This document shows positions 49,225-59,091 of a stretch of DNA of 64,000 nt, in pieces. How positions within the stretch are numbered: position 1 is the stretch's first letter; every line of letters begins with the position of its first letter. Location: positions 124,001 through 188,000 of the forward strand of contig BCIV01000009.1 in NCBI GenBank assembly GCA_001600055.1, in the 5' to 3' direction. Made by a program: the position numbers and the translations under genes. The notes below the pieces were generated by a model. It made no database searches, was not told the origin of the DNA, and saw only the letters and a list, made by a program, of their open reading frames with translations. Source of the stretch: Filobasidium wieringae (Eukaryota; Basidiomycota; Tremellomycetes; Filobasidiales; Filobasidiaceae).

Positions 49225-51922
49225 CTACCATCCGACAACCCTCTCTGCTTGTTTCATCTCAAACGTCTCGTGCAAAATCGTGAACTGAGCCAACATCAAG
49301 CACTGTCTGAACGCGTCCGCGCCGTCCGCTTGAAAAGCCAAGTCGACAAGATCCATACAGTAATCGACATTGACAAACCCAAGCATCTCCAGCTTGCTCC
49401 TCGTCACATGCTTATTGATGAGATCATGAACGAGTCCTCCCGCCTTGTACTGTGCGGGCGCCGAGTAAGGATGTTTCCTTCGCGAGTAGAGTTCTTCCGA
49501 TATGAACGGTCGACTGGCCTCCCTCAGAACCCACTTCTCCTTGACGACGCCTTCCTGGTCGATTGTTATCTTGGCAGATGGCGGGAGATGGTTGGCGTAC
49601 TCTGTTATGACGGGGTCGAGGAAGGGAGGTCTACCTTCGAGTGAATGACCCATCTCCGATCGATCACCCAACGAAGAGAGGATGATACCATCCATCGGGC
49701 GATGAGAAAGGTACAGCGCCGAGTGCAAGGGATGCCATTTCTCTCGGATATTGGATCGAGTAGGACCATCCAGCCCTTCCACGATACTCAAGATCGGATT
49801 CCCTTGGCCATAGTCGTTCGTCCACTCGGCGTACACTTTCGAATCGCTCAAACCGTTCGATTGGAGTTGAGGGTACTGGAGGTCGCTGACGGAACGAAGT
49901 ATCTTGTCCTTCCCATCGAACTGAATGGGATTCGGTACGAACGTGTTCTGTCCAGTCTGACCGGTAGCCATCTCGCGGATCCTAGCTAGGTGTTGTATCC
50001 TCGTCTCTTCATCGATCGCAATGCCGGGGGCAGTCTTGTCCTGTTCGGTCAGGTAGTCCGCTAGAAATAGTGAATATCCTCTGACGACGACAGACACCAA
50101 TCAAGTTCCCGATCAGCTCGACGTTTCCCATGCCACTCAACCTGTGACATCATGACTCACCCGAAATGCTCATCGGCCCCTTCTCCAGTCAAGACGACGG
50201 GATAACCTTGTCCGCTGACGAATTCGGACAACATGTATTTCCCTACAAAGTTCAGATCGTTCGCCGGCTGTTCGATGGCCCAAACCGCCCTCTCGAAATT
50301 ATCCACCAACATCTTCTCATCCGCGTGCATCGCGCGGAAATCGACCCCGAGGAAATCGGCCGTCCTCTTGGCGATCTCCACTTCGTTATGTTCCCCCGCT
50401 TCGAATTCGATGGTGAAGCATTTCAACTTGCGGCTCGATTGACTTCCCGCTGTGATCTGGCCTTTACTCAACAAGTGTTGGATGATCCCGGCCACAACGC
50501 TGGAATCGATTCCACCAGACAGGTAAACCCCTACGGGAACGTCTGCCCGTAATCGACAAGCGATGGATTCGATCAACCTCTCTCGAACGCCTAGCACCAT
50601 CTCGTCAAACGTCCGAGTGTCTTGCACGTTCTTATCGGGATACGTCGGTTTCCAATAACACTTTGAATCCAGCTTGCCGTCGAACCCGATGACGAGCATA
50701 TGACCCGGTCTGATCCTGTTGACCCCCTTCAAGATCGTCCTGGTATCGTACAACCAACCACAATCTCTCAGACACTTGACATCCCATTCAGGCTCCAATC
50801 CCAACCCGAGGAAAGCTTTCATCTCGGCTCCGATGAGGATCCTACCTTCAGGAGTGATCGTCCAGAAGAGCGGTTTGATACCGTACCTATCCCTCGCGGC
50901 GATGACGACCTTTTTGGAACTATCATAAACGATCAGACTGAATTCACCACGAAGGTGGTCCAAGAAATCTTGACCGTATTCCAGGTAAAGGTAGAGGACC
51001 AGTTCAGAGTCTGAGCTACCTTGAAAGGTGTAGCCTTTAGTCTGTAGTTCTGATTTCAACTCTTCGTACCTAGAGAGGATACCGAGCGATTGATCAGAGA
51101 TTGTATACTCGCTTGGTTTGTCGATCGTATGGCTTACATGTATATCTCCCCGTTGACGACGATATGAACGTCATCGTTCTCAGAATGCATAGGTTGACGA
51201 CCGGCAATCGAGAGATCTCGAATTGAAAGACTGATTGGCAATGTCCATCAGCGCTCGCGGCTCCGTACCTTCCACGGGCTATGCGGCAGGACGAACCGAA
51301 CATGACCCAGAGCGACTCTACAATCCTCACTGACCCAAACCCCCTTCCCATCCGGTCCACGATGCGCGAGATTCTCCAGGCTGCACAACAACTCCCCCTC
51401 CAACCTCTTCCGATAGGGAGAGACATGTTCTTCCACTGGTTCTTCGACCACGGCGATCTCCGATGGATTACGAGCCGAGGCCAATTTGACCGCATCTTCA
51501 CCTTGGGTGGCAGCTCGTTCGGCAGAGTCCGTCTCGACGATGAACGATTCGTTCAATCCTGAACGCTTCGATTCCTGGTCGACTAGGACTTTACCAGCGG
51601 GATGACCTTCGGAGCTGGTTCTGGAATCCGGAGCTCTGGATCTCGAGCGGGAAGACGAAGTGGGTCTCTGGATGTCGGTATAAGGAGGCTCAGCGTCCGG
51701 TCCTTTGGGACGCTTGTCCTCGTACTTGAACTGGAGCAGGTTCAAATTAGGTGAAGAGGCTGCGGGAGTGATGGGATTCCTTTCCGACCCGGTGGTGGAT
51801 GAGGGAGAATCGATTCCAGGTGAAAGTCCTGGAGTGGCGTTCGTCCCGGGCGTCGAGGCCTGAGCGGAGTGGTTGCTAAGGTTGGCCGCGTAGGGCGTTA
51901 TGATTGCACATATACCGCACAT
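49225..51922 (-). CDS. AsnB-type glutamine-hydrolysing asparagine synthetase with N-terminal insertion
   Basis: Class II glutamine amidotransferase fused to an asparagine-synthase domain: ammonia from glutamine plus aspartyl-AMP gives asparagine. Exons 51297-51922, 51138-51230, 50161-51069 and 49225-50080 encode 827 residues. Cys2 is the nucleophile (MCGICAII). HRGPDGKGVW appears only at about residue 185, because a Ser/Pro/Thr-rich insertion of roughly 150 residues follows the first strand. Further blocks are GEIYMYEELK, DRYGIKPLFW, the PP-loop YLSGGIDSSVVAG, LTGEGADEHFGGYSLF and MGHSLEGRPPFLDP. SGGIDSS and overall layout resemble bacterial AsnB and related fungal enzymes more than yeast Asn1/Asn2. 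It could be the housekeeping enzyme or an amidation enzyme of special metabolism. Confidence 0.88.
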
Positions 51923-52261
51923 GGTTGATGTGTCTTCGAGAGAATCGAGTTGCGAAGGACGAGTTTAGTGAAAGGACGTTGTGCATTCGACGTTGCACCA
52001 GTGTGAGGGAGGTGTGCAAGGTAGATGGAGGGGGGTGTGTGTGTGTGTGCGTGTACCAGGTGCTACCTTAGGGCTCAGGGCTTAGGGCTTAGGGGTGCGA
52101 CTGAGCTTCTGCTGCAAAGGCAAATCGAGTGAAACGCTGCAAAGCTAAAGATAAGAGAATCGTCAAGACAAATGATGACGTTTATAAATAAAACACAGTG
52201 GAGCGATAAGGATCCTCGAATAAATGTCAGCTAGCACACGCGCTACACGTTTCATCCTAAA
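51923..52261. promoter_or_regulatory. Upstream region of the asparagine synthetase gene with telomere-like heptads
   Basis: 339 bases. Four tandem heptads TTAGGGC, TCAGGGC, TTAGGGC and TTAGGGG occupy 52068-52095, next to a (GT)n tract at about 52036-52049. AGCCCTAA, the complement of part of this array, equals the yeast Tbf1 consensus. The right end holds the 3' region of the next gene. Confidence 0.55.
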
Positions 52262-55126
52262 CTACCGCCCATCCCCCATCATCCCAGCATTCCCACCCCT
52301 CAGACTACCTCTCCTACTGGGGCCCTGAGACCCACTCGGTCGAGCCCAGTTCGGACCCGTCTCTATTCGCAAGTTCATGCTGGGCGAGACCCTACCCTGA
52401 TTCCCACCCATCCCGCTCTGGACGGGGGAGAGGGGAGGGAATTCTTCCGTCGCGGGCGATAACGTGTTCGGATTCGGGTGTGAAGACCAGCCGTGCGGAT
52501 CAGCGTCAAAGGGTGCTTGCCAAGACCCAGGTCTCGAGTTGGGAGCTGGCGAGGACGTTCGGAGAGGGAGAGCGAGCGTGATCGTCTTTTCCCCCGATCC
52601 TTGACGAGATGGGGTGCCCTGACCCGATCCCGATTGACTCAGTAACGGTGAATGGTTAGGGATGATGGCCCTCGTCACGATCGAAGCCAGAGAAGGTCCC
52701 GCGGCGAGTACATTACCGGATTTCGAACCCAATACCGGACTGGTCGAACTGTTCTGGTTCTGAGAGGGAAGAGGTGGGAAAGCAGGTGTGGCCGGGTTCA
52801 AGGATGAGATGGCGGTAGCAGGAACGACCGCCGGTCTTTCCTCTCCCAACGCCCGGTTCACAATCCCAGGACTGGTAGAACTCCTTCCTCTCGGTAGATA
52901 GATTCGATGCTGTAGTTGAGGAGGAACGAGTGAAGTATGATGATCCTGGTTTGTATCCTGTATCATCGAGGAAACACTCGGATTAGGAACCATTTGCGAG
53001 GAAGGCATGAAAGGGGCGGCAGTGACGTTGGCCATCATGGGAGAGACTGAGCCTCCCGAAGGTTCTTTCCTTATCGCTCGACTGGCTAAAGAAGACGTGG
53101 GATTCGTGTTCCCTCCCAATCCTTCGGCGGAGACGACTTGATTCGCAAAGAACCCGGTCGGGTTACCTAGATGAGAGATCCCCCCCGTCGCTCCTCTCGG
53201 GATCCCCTGAGTGGCCAGAGCAACCGCGGCGGAACTAGGTGAAGGACCCGTGGACGATCGACCATGTCCACCTGCACCAGCGGGCAGGTTTCTCGGGTTG
53301 AAAACGCTTCCTTGTCTGGACCGACTCGGTCCGAACGGTTCCGGATAGTTCCCCGCGTTGCTGGTCGGAAGGATGGGAGCGGACGCTTGTCCGAGTAAAG
53401 CCAAGTTCGGGTTGGAGACCAATGGTAATCGAGCCGAAGGGACTCTAGATCCTGACCAATTGTTCGTCTCGAAATCCCACGCTCCACCCCCTCCTGAAGC
53501 CGGTCTTGCCACTCCAGGTCCTCCGTAATCGTCCACGATCATCCTCTGTTGTCTGATCGCGTCGTTCCGCTTCTCCACCTCCCTCCTCGCGCTCGCGATC
53601 CCTTCCAACTGTTGCCTCAACCCTTCGTTCTCCTTGACGAGTTTATCCCGCTTGACAGCGTGTTTCTCGAACCTCGCCGTCAACCCGGCCAACTTTTGAT
53701 CCAATTCGTTCATCGCCTTTTTATCTTGCGCCAAGATCTCTTCCTGTTCCTCCCTCGCCGCATCCCGAGCGGAATGCATGGACCGCCATTCGTCTCGGAC
53801 CTTGATCTCGTCCTGCTCCCACCCCTCCATCCCGGAAGAGATATTCTCGCTCTCCTTCTCCGCCCCCTCGGCAGCAGCGAAAGCCTGTTTGACTTGTTCC
53901 TGTAACGCCAAACTCTTTTGTCTCGAACGTTGATCGGGCAGGGTAGATTTCTCCATGGCTCGTTTGAGAGCTTCGACCTCGGATCTCAATCCAGCTTCGA
54001 CCTTTTGACTTTCTCTCCTGGATTTCTTCAACTGAGCAGCCAACTCGTCCCTCTCAATCCCGGCGAGCGCGATGGAATGTCTTATATGACTAGCCTTGAT
54101 TTCTTCTGCAGAAGGAGCGATTCCCCATGAAGCGTTCCCATTATCGGCCTGATCGCCTTCTACGATAGGTATGACCGGTACATCCAGATGATCCCTCGAC
54201 ATATCCCTGATCATCCCTCGAGAGGGTTCCGCCGGGTTGGAAACTTCCGATGGATTGCCTTGTTGCAGGAGAGAACTCGACCTGGATCGCGTCCCTCGAT
54301 TACGGAGAGAATTGGCTCGTGATCTATTCCCGGTAGGTGCGTTGTGGATCCCAGGCGTGACGATGTTGGCAGTGACTGATAAAGGACGACGATATCTCAT
54401 CAGCCGGCTCACCGACGTCCAGGAACTGATCGACTTACCTGTTTGTAATGGTTCCCCGTCCCCGCCGAAATTAGCTACCACCTTCAAGTCGATTTCATAC
54501 TCTTTGCCCGGTTCCAACCCAAAGATCCCAACGACAGCCCGGTCACGTCCCACCCCATCCTGCCGACCTGTAGATCTGGAACTTTCATCCTGCGCCTCTC
54601 CTGATGTATCTATAGTAGCTGTGGTCTCTTCGTCGCTGACATGGGCTACGATCTGGTTCCACGGTCGTCCATTGACGGTAACCATGACCCCTTTCGATAA
54701 TAGCTCTTTGAACGACGGTTTCGCATTAGACAGAGGGGCCAAGCGTACGGAATTAGGAGCTGGAAGGGTTGAAGAGGTATAAGGGGAAGGGGATGACGAA
54801 GATGAAGGCTGCGCGATGTGAACCAAATCATCGTTATCCTCCACAGCCGTCCATTCATCATCAGACTCGTGATGGACCGGTCTCGAAGCTCGATGCCTCG
54901 GTCGTCTATGTTTCGCTTGAGAATGAGGTTGGCTGGTGGAAGAGGAGGACGCTAATTGCGAAGGACCTCTTGAAGGCGGATGAGCGAGGGAGAGGGCGAT
55001 GGTAAGTGAGATGGAAGTGATTTCGAGAACTTGTAGGTTGAGTGGTCGGGTTGATGGTGATATGCAATGCCATTGCGGGGCGGAGGGAGAGGAGAGGACG
55101 CTAGTGTTTGGAGCTGGGACGGGCAT
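52262..55126 (-). CDS. Large coiled-coil protein with fibronectin-like N-terminal region
   Basis: Exons 54439-55126 and 52262-54375 (63-nt in-frame intron starting GTAAGT) encode 933 residues. The N-terminal region has strands that fit a fibronectin-III-like fold (VMVTVNGRPWNQIVAHV, IFGLEPGKEYEIDLKVVANF), interrupted by Ser-rich and acidic segments. Residues about 320-500 form a long Glu/Lys/Ala coiled coil (DELAAQLKKSRRES, EALKRAMEKS, DQKLAGLTARFEKH). The last ~430 residues are Ser/Pro/Asn/Gly-rich and disordered. I cannot place it in a named family with confidence; AcrB-type ubiquitination-network proteins of filamentous fungi are one possibility by layout only. No transmembrane helix is obvious. 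Confidence 0.75.
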   Translation of the reverse strand: MPVPAPNTSVLSSPSAPQWHCISPSTRPLNLQVLEITSISLTIALSLAHPPSRGPSQLASSSSTSQPHSQAKHRRPRHRASRPVHHESDDEWTAVEDNDDLVHIAQPSSSSSPSPYTSSTLPAPNSVRLAPLSNAKPSFKELLSKGVMVTVNGRPWNQIVAHVSDEETTATIDTSGEAQDESSRSTGRQDGVGRDRAVVGIFGLEPGKEYEIDLKVVANFGGDGEPLQTGKSISSWTSVSRLMRYRRPLSVTANIVTPGIHNAPTGNRSRANSLRNRGTRSRSSSLLQQGNPSEVSNPAEPSRGMIRDMSRDHLDVPVIPIVEGDQADNGNASWGIAPSAEEIKASHIRHSIALAGIERDELAAQLKKSRRESQKVEAGLRSEVEALKRAMEKSTLPDQRSRQKSLALQEQVKQAFAAAEGAEKESENISSGMEGWEQDEIKVRDEWRSMHSARDAAREEQEEILAQDKKAMNELDQKLAGLTARFEKHAVKRDKLVKENEGLRQQLEGIASARREVEKRNDAIRQQRMIVDDYGGPGVARPASGGGGAWDFETNNWSGSRVPSARLPLVSNPNLALLGQASAPILPTSNAGNYPEPFGPSRSRQGSVFNPRNLPAGAGGHGRSSTGPSPSSAAVALATQGIPRGATGGISHLGNPTGFFANQVVSAEGLGGNTNPTSSLASRAIRKEPSGGSVSPMMANVTAAPFMPSSQMVPNPSVSSMIQDTNQDHHTSLVPPQLQHRIYLPRGRSSTSPGIVNRALGEERPAVVPATAISSLNPATPAFPPLPSQNQNSSTSPVLGSKSGNVLAAGPSLASIVTRAIIPNHSPLLSQSGSGQGTPSRQGSGEKTITLALPLRTSSPAPNSRPGSWQAPFDADPHGWSSHPNPNTLSPATEEFPPLSPVQSGMGGNQGRVSPSMNLRIETGPNWARPSGSQGPSRRGSLRGGNAGMMGDGR

Positions 55127-55394
55127 TGTGGATTGTTTTACATGGAACAGATGATGAGGGAAAGGGACGAAGAGTGGGTAGAGTAACGGAGTGACTTGAG
55201 TTGAATTGTAGTCATCTAGGTCAAGATGTCGAGGTCACATTCAAGCTATGTTATCGATTCAAGCGCGACGGACATGCCAACATTGCACATGTCCGCTTGA
55301 AGGGTATCATCGTCAACTAGACAGGTATCTGTATCTCTTTCGCATATCGTATACAAGTTACAAAATCCAGAACGAGCGATTCTATATTCCACAA

Positions 55395-57471
55395 TCAGTG
55401 CCTATGAACATAAATCACGGATCAGCCGACCCGTTCCGACTCGCATGAAGATCTATATACTCACTGGCTCCATTCGATCGTGTTGATGTCGATCCCCTCC
55501 TGAACCATCTCCCAAAGCGGAGACATCTCCCTCAACTTGTTCACCACCGCGACAATCTTTTCAACGACGAAATCAATCTCATCCTCCGTCGTGAACCTTC
55601 CAATCCCGAATCTCAAACTCGAATGAGCCATAGCCTCGTCCGCACCCAAAGACCTCAGTACGTAGGAAGGTTCAAGGGAAGCGGAAGTGCACGCCGATCC
55701 GGAAGAGAGGGCGATGGATTTCAATGCCATCAAGAGGGATTCACCCTCGACGTAAGAAAAGGAGAGGTTGACACATCCCGGATAACCGTTGGGGTCTCCG
55801 TTACGGACGACCATGTCGACCTTTTCGTTGATCCCGTTGATCAATCGATCAGCCAAGAACTTGACTCGAGCGTGATCAGACTAGATGACAAGGCAAAGAT
55901 AATGAAGGATTAGCAACCGATGGCGCGATTGAATTGATACCAATCTTCCCCCCGGGTCGCATTCGATCCCCGAACAAATCAGTACCCCTGCACAATAACG
56001 TGTCGTTCTTCCGCTCGGCGTTCTCTCAAACCCGAGCATGACGTGTATAAATACGAGTGATGTGAAAACATCCTCAGCGGTGCATTCATCAAGCGTTCGT
56101 CGTCATCATCCTCCCTCACCCCGATATTCATTGAGAGAGAAAAGATGAAAGAGAAAAAGGGAGGAAAGGAAAGAAAGACGCAAGCAGTCAAGCAACGAGA
56201 CTGACCTCCATCTCTTCTGAAGCGATCCTACATGCCTCCCCTAACCCGACCGTCAGAAAGGTAGGTACCGTTCCACTCCTCAACCCCCTTTCCTGTCCAC
56301 CTCCATGGATAAGAGGCTCCAACCTGACCCTAGGTCTTCTCCTTACATAAGCCGCACCCACGCCCTTGGGTCCATAGATCTTGTGCCCAGAGATAGAAGC
56401 AGCGTCCAAACCCATCTTTTCGACGTCGATGGGGATCTTTCCGGTCGCCTGAGCGATATCGGAATGGAAAAAGATCTTGGTCCCCTTCTTTTCCTTTTGA
56501 ATGGCACGGAGCATATCTCCAATCTCTTGGAGAGGCTGGATGACACCGATCTCATTGTTCACCGCCATGATGGAGACCAAACAGGTCTTGTCCGTGATAG
56601 CCTCCCTGAGGACATTCAGGTCGACCAAACCGTCGCTCTTGACGGGAAGATAAGTCACGTCGAATCCTCGTTCCGACAGGTATCGACAAGAATCCAAGAC
56701 ACATTTGTGTTCCGTTCGAGTAGTGATGATGTGATTACGCTTGTCCTTGTAAAACCTAGCGATACCCTTGATCAACATGTTGTTGGATTCCGTCGCTCCG
56801 CTGGTGAAGATGATATCCTTGCTGCTGGCTCCGATTAGATTCGCGACTTGCTACAATGATGCCGAAACGTGTGGGGGGTCAGAGATCGATCGGTTCCGTG
56901 AGGCGACGAGCAGGAGCTTACGCTTCGAGCCTTTTCGACAGCAGTCTCTGCTTCCCATCCGTAGGCGTGAGTACGGGAGTGAGGATTTCCATAAAGGTCT
57001 GTGAGGTAAGGTAATATGGTATCCAATACTCTTGGGTCCATAGGGGTGGTGGCCTGTCGAGATCGGGAAAGCGAAAAGAATGCCCAGATGATCAGTCGAT
57101 CGAAACGTAACGAACTGAAAGCGCTATCGGTTCTTCCAACTTACCTGAGCGTCAAGATAAATCGGTCGTCCATCCGTCTTCTCTCTTCCTCCTACCGCAC
57201 TCTCCTTCTTGGTAACTTCAAACCCGAACATCTCCTCAACTCCGCCTCCTTCTCGCTTCAAATTCTCCCCCGCATGTTCACCTACAGCGCCCTTTAATCG
57301 TTCAGAGGAAGGGATCTGGGTCTGCTTTTGAGGTTGAGAGGTCGAGGGGGAAGAGGAAGTGGGTTGATTGGGTGCGATCGAGGCGAGCGAACGAGTGAAG
57401 GTGGTAGGTGGGGGGATATGGGAGTGCAAGGAAGGGCGAGTCCGGGTGATGAGACGGGATGCGAATGACAT
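55395..57471 (-). CDS. NFS1, mitochondrial cysteine desulfurase
   Basis: PLP enzyme that takes sulfur from cysteine for Fe-S cluster assembly on Isu and for tRNA thiolation. Exons 57145-57471, 56922-57053, 56206-56850, 55465-55880 and a 7-nt terminal exon 55395-55401 encode 508 residues. An Arg/Ser/Thr-rich presequence of ~60-100 residues points to mitochondria. Signatures: [55 protein letters not shown] (PLP lysine about 310), [12 protein letters not shown], and [18 protein letters not shown] with the catalytic Cys about 432. The C-terminus becomes EWSQH only when the 7-nt exon is spliced on, matching the conserved SQH end of the family. Intron 3 is unusually long (325 nt). Confidence 0.96.
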
Positions 57472-58074
57472 GGTCTGTAGAGTGGCTATCGTATTTGTGT
57501 CAGAGGGCTTTGAGTTATAGTAGCACCTCGCAGCTGGTAGTGCTGATATGTCATGCAGAGGTATCCTAGGAGGCGGCGATGTCGAGATCGTCGATCACGT
57601 GAAACCGTATCCAAAGGGCGCGGCCTGGATCTCGATAAGTCACGTGATCGTTACTGCGGTTCAATGTCTGTCGCGTGTTTCAGCGCGGGTTTCACGCTGA
57701 CACGGTAATGGAAAGCTATGGAAGCTTATGAAGCTCAATCAATGCCCGGTCAGATCCAACCCCAATAGACATTCCGCCTTTCTTGACATATATTGGACAT
57801 CGACTGTAACGCAGATATAGCGCAGCGCGGTCGATCCAAACACGAGCTGCATCCGAACGTTCGTTACTCAGTGATTACGCTGTCACAACACATATAGACA
57901 GGCCAGATCATCAACTCGACAATTCCGTCTACTTGGTTGCTCGATTCGTGGGCTCACGAAGTCTGACTCATCATGTGATCCTCATACAGCAGTATCAATC
58001 CCTGAGCCCGAAGATCGATCGGACCTGGTCACCAGCTGCCGCCCATAATCTTCAAGTCGTCACTTTGGGATGAG
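57472..58074. promoter_or_regulatory. Divergent promoter, NFS1 / unknown gene, with two TCACGTGA sites
   Basis: 603 bases between divergent start codons. Two perfect TCACGTGA palindromes at 57595-57602 and 57640-57647 lie about 125 and 170 nt upstream of the NFS1 ATG. This is the core bound by Cbf1-type bHLH factors that control sulfur genes in yeasts. Role here is inferred. Confidence 0.55.
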
Positions 58075-58828
58075 ATGACGAACGACGATGAACAATTTGG
58101 GCTCTCGATCGCAGATCAAGACCAGGACAGCTTGCCTTCCCGCTCCGTCTTTCGGTCTCCTCCTGAATCGACAATGCATCAACTCGATACTCAATATCAT
58201 ACAGATGATACATCCTCCGATTCGAACAACGCTCATCCCAGAGCGTCGACCCTCTCTGACATGTGGCGCGAATATGCTATATCGCAAAGGACCCTGTACA
58301 ACGATTCTAGAGAGGTATTTGGCCGTGGCAAATGCGGATACAATGCGCCCAGATTGTCAATACAGGCATCTTCAGGGCTGCTCAGTCGAAAGTGCTGAGG
58401 AACAAGGTGGATGGTGACCACGACAATCAACTTCCTCCGTACCACCCCAATATGCGGATTTGTGGTACGCAATGGCTTGTGGATATGATTTCTAGTGATG
58501 AGGAAGTTTATGTAAGTCAGTTCCGGTGGGAACATGCACACTGATACTCCAGCTGTGTTTAGGTCCATCATAAGCTGCGGAAGGGGGAATTCCGCAAAGA
58601 TCCTTCGCTGTTCATAGCTTCTATGCAGACATTGCATCGGATAGGCGTCGTTCGACAAAGGTAATTGATAAATGACATGGCTGCTATGTCGAAGATAACT
58701 GGGATTGCTTCTGAACAACTGATCCGGGACATATACTGATTCCCTCGACGGTCAGCGAGAGACGATGTGAAAGGATAATCCGCGGTCGTGAAAGGTCTGG
58801 TCTGAATAACATGCGAGCGGAACGATGA
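58075..58828 (+). CDS. Small unrecognised protein
   Basis: Proposed exons 58075-58314, 58353-58511, 58563-58660 and 58756-58828 give 189 residues in consistent phase. The first intron is only 38 nt. If the last intron is not removed, a stop follows at once and the protein ends with RQR (about 166 residues). The N-terminus is acidic and Ser-rich; the middle (MWREYAISQRTLYNDSRE, FRAAQSKVLRNKV, RICGTQWLVDMI) looks globular; the optional last exon is strongly basic (ERRCERIIRGRER). No family was recognised. It could be a lineage-specific regulator, and the model is uncertain. Confidence 0.5.
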
Positions 58829-59091
58829 TCTATGATGAAGAGAACTCCCAATTCGCGATCGGTTTGATTGGTAAGTATGATCGTCTCGATGTATGGTCGT
58901 CCTCCGGATACACTACCGCCACCACCGCCACTTTATGTATGCAGGTATGCCCGTCCTATGTGAGAACGCATAACCTGCATGTACCGTAACGCATATCTAG
59001 AATTTATCGAGACTACCTACTTGAGCACTTTCATAACATCGAACCCATTCAAAATACTTGAAACCCAAACCACAACCACCATCTCGCCACC

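Noticed and set aside
50166..50552. 128-codon plus-strand frame inside the asparagine synthetase gene
   Set aside because: Antisense shadow of a conserved exon.
55990..56115. Second C/D snoRNA in the long NFS1 intron
   Set aside because: Box-like ATGATGA and CTGA occur, but no terminal stem and no recognisable rRNA complement.
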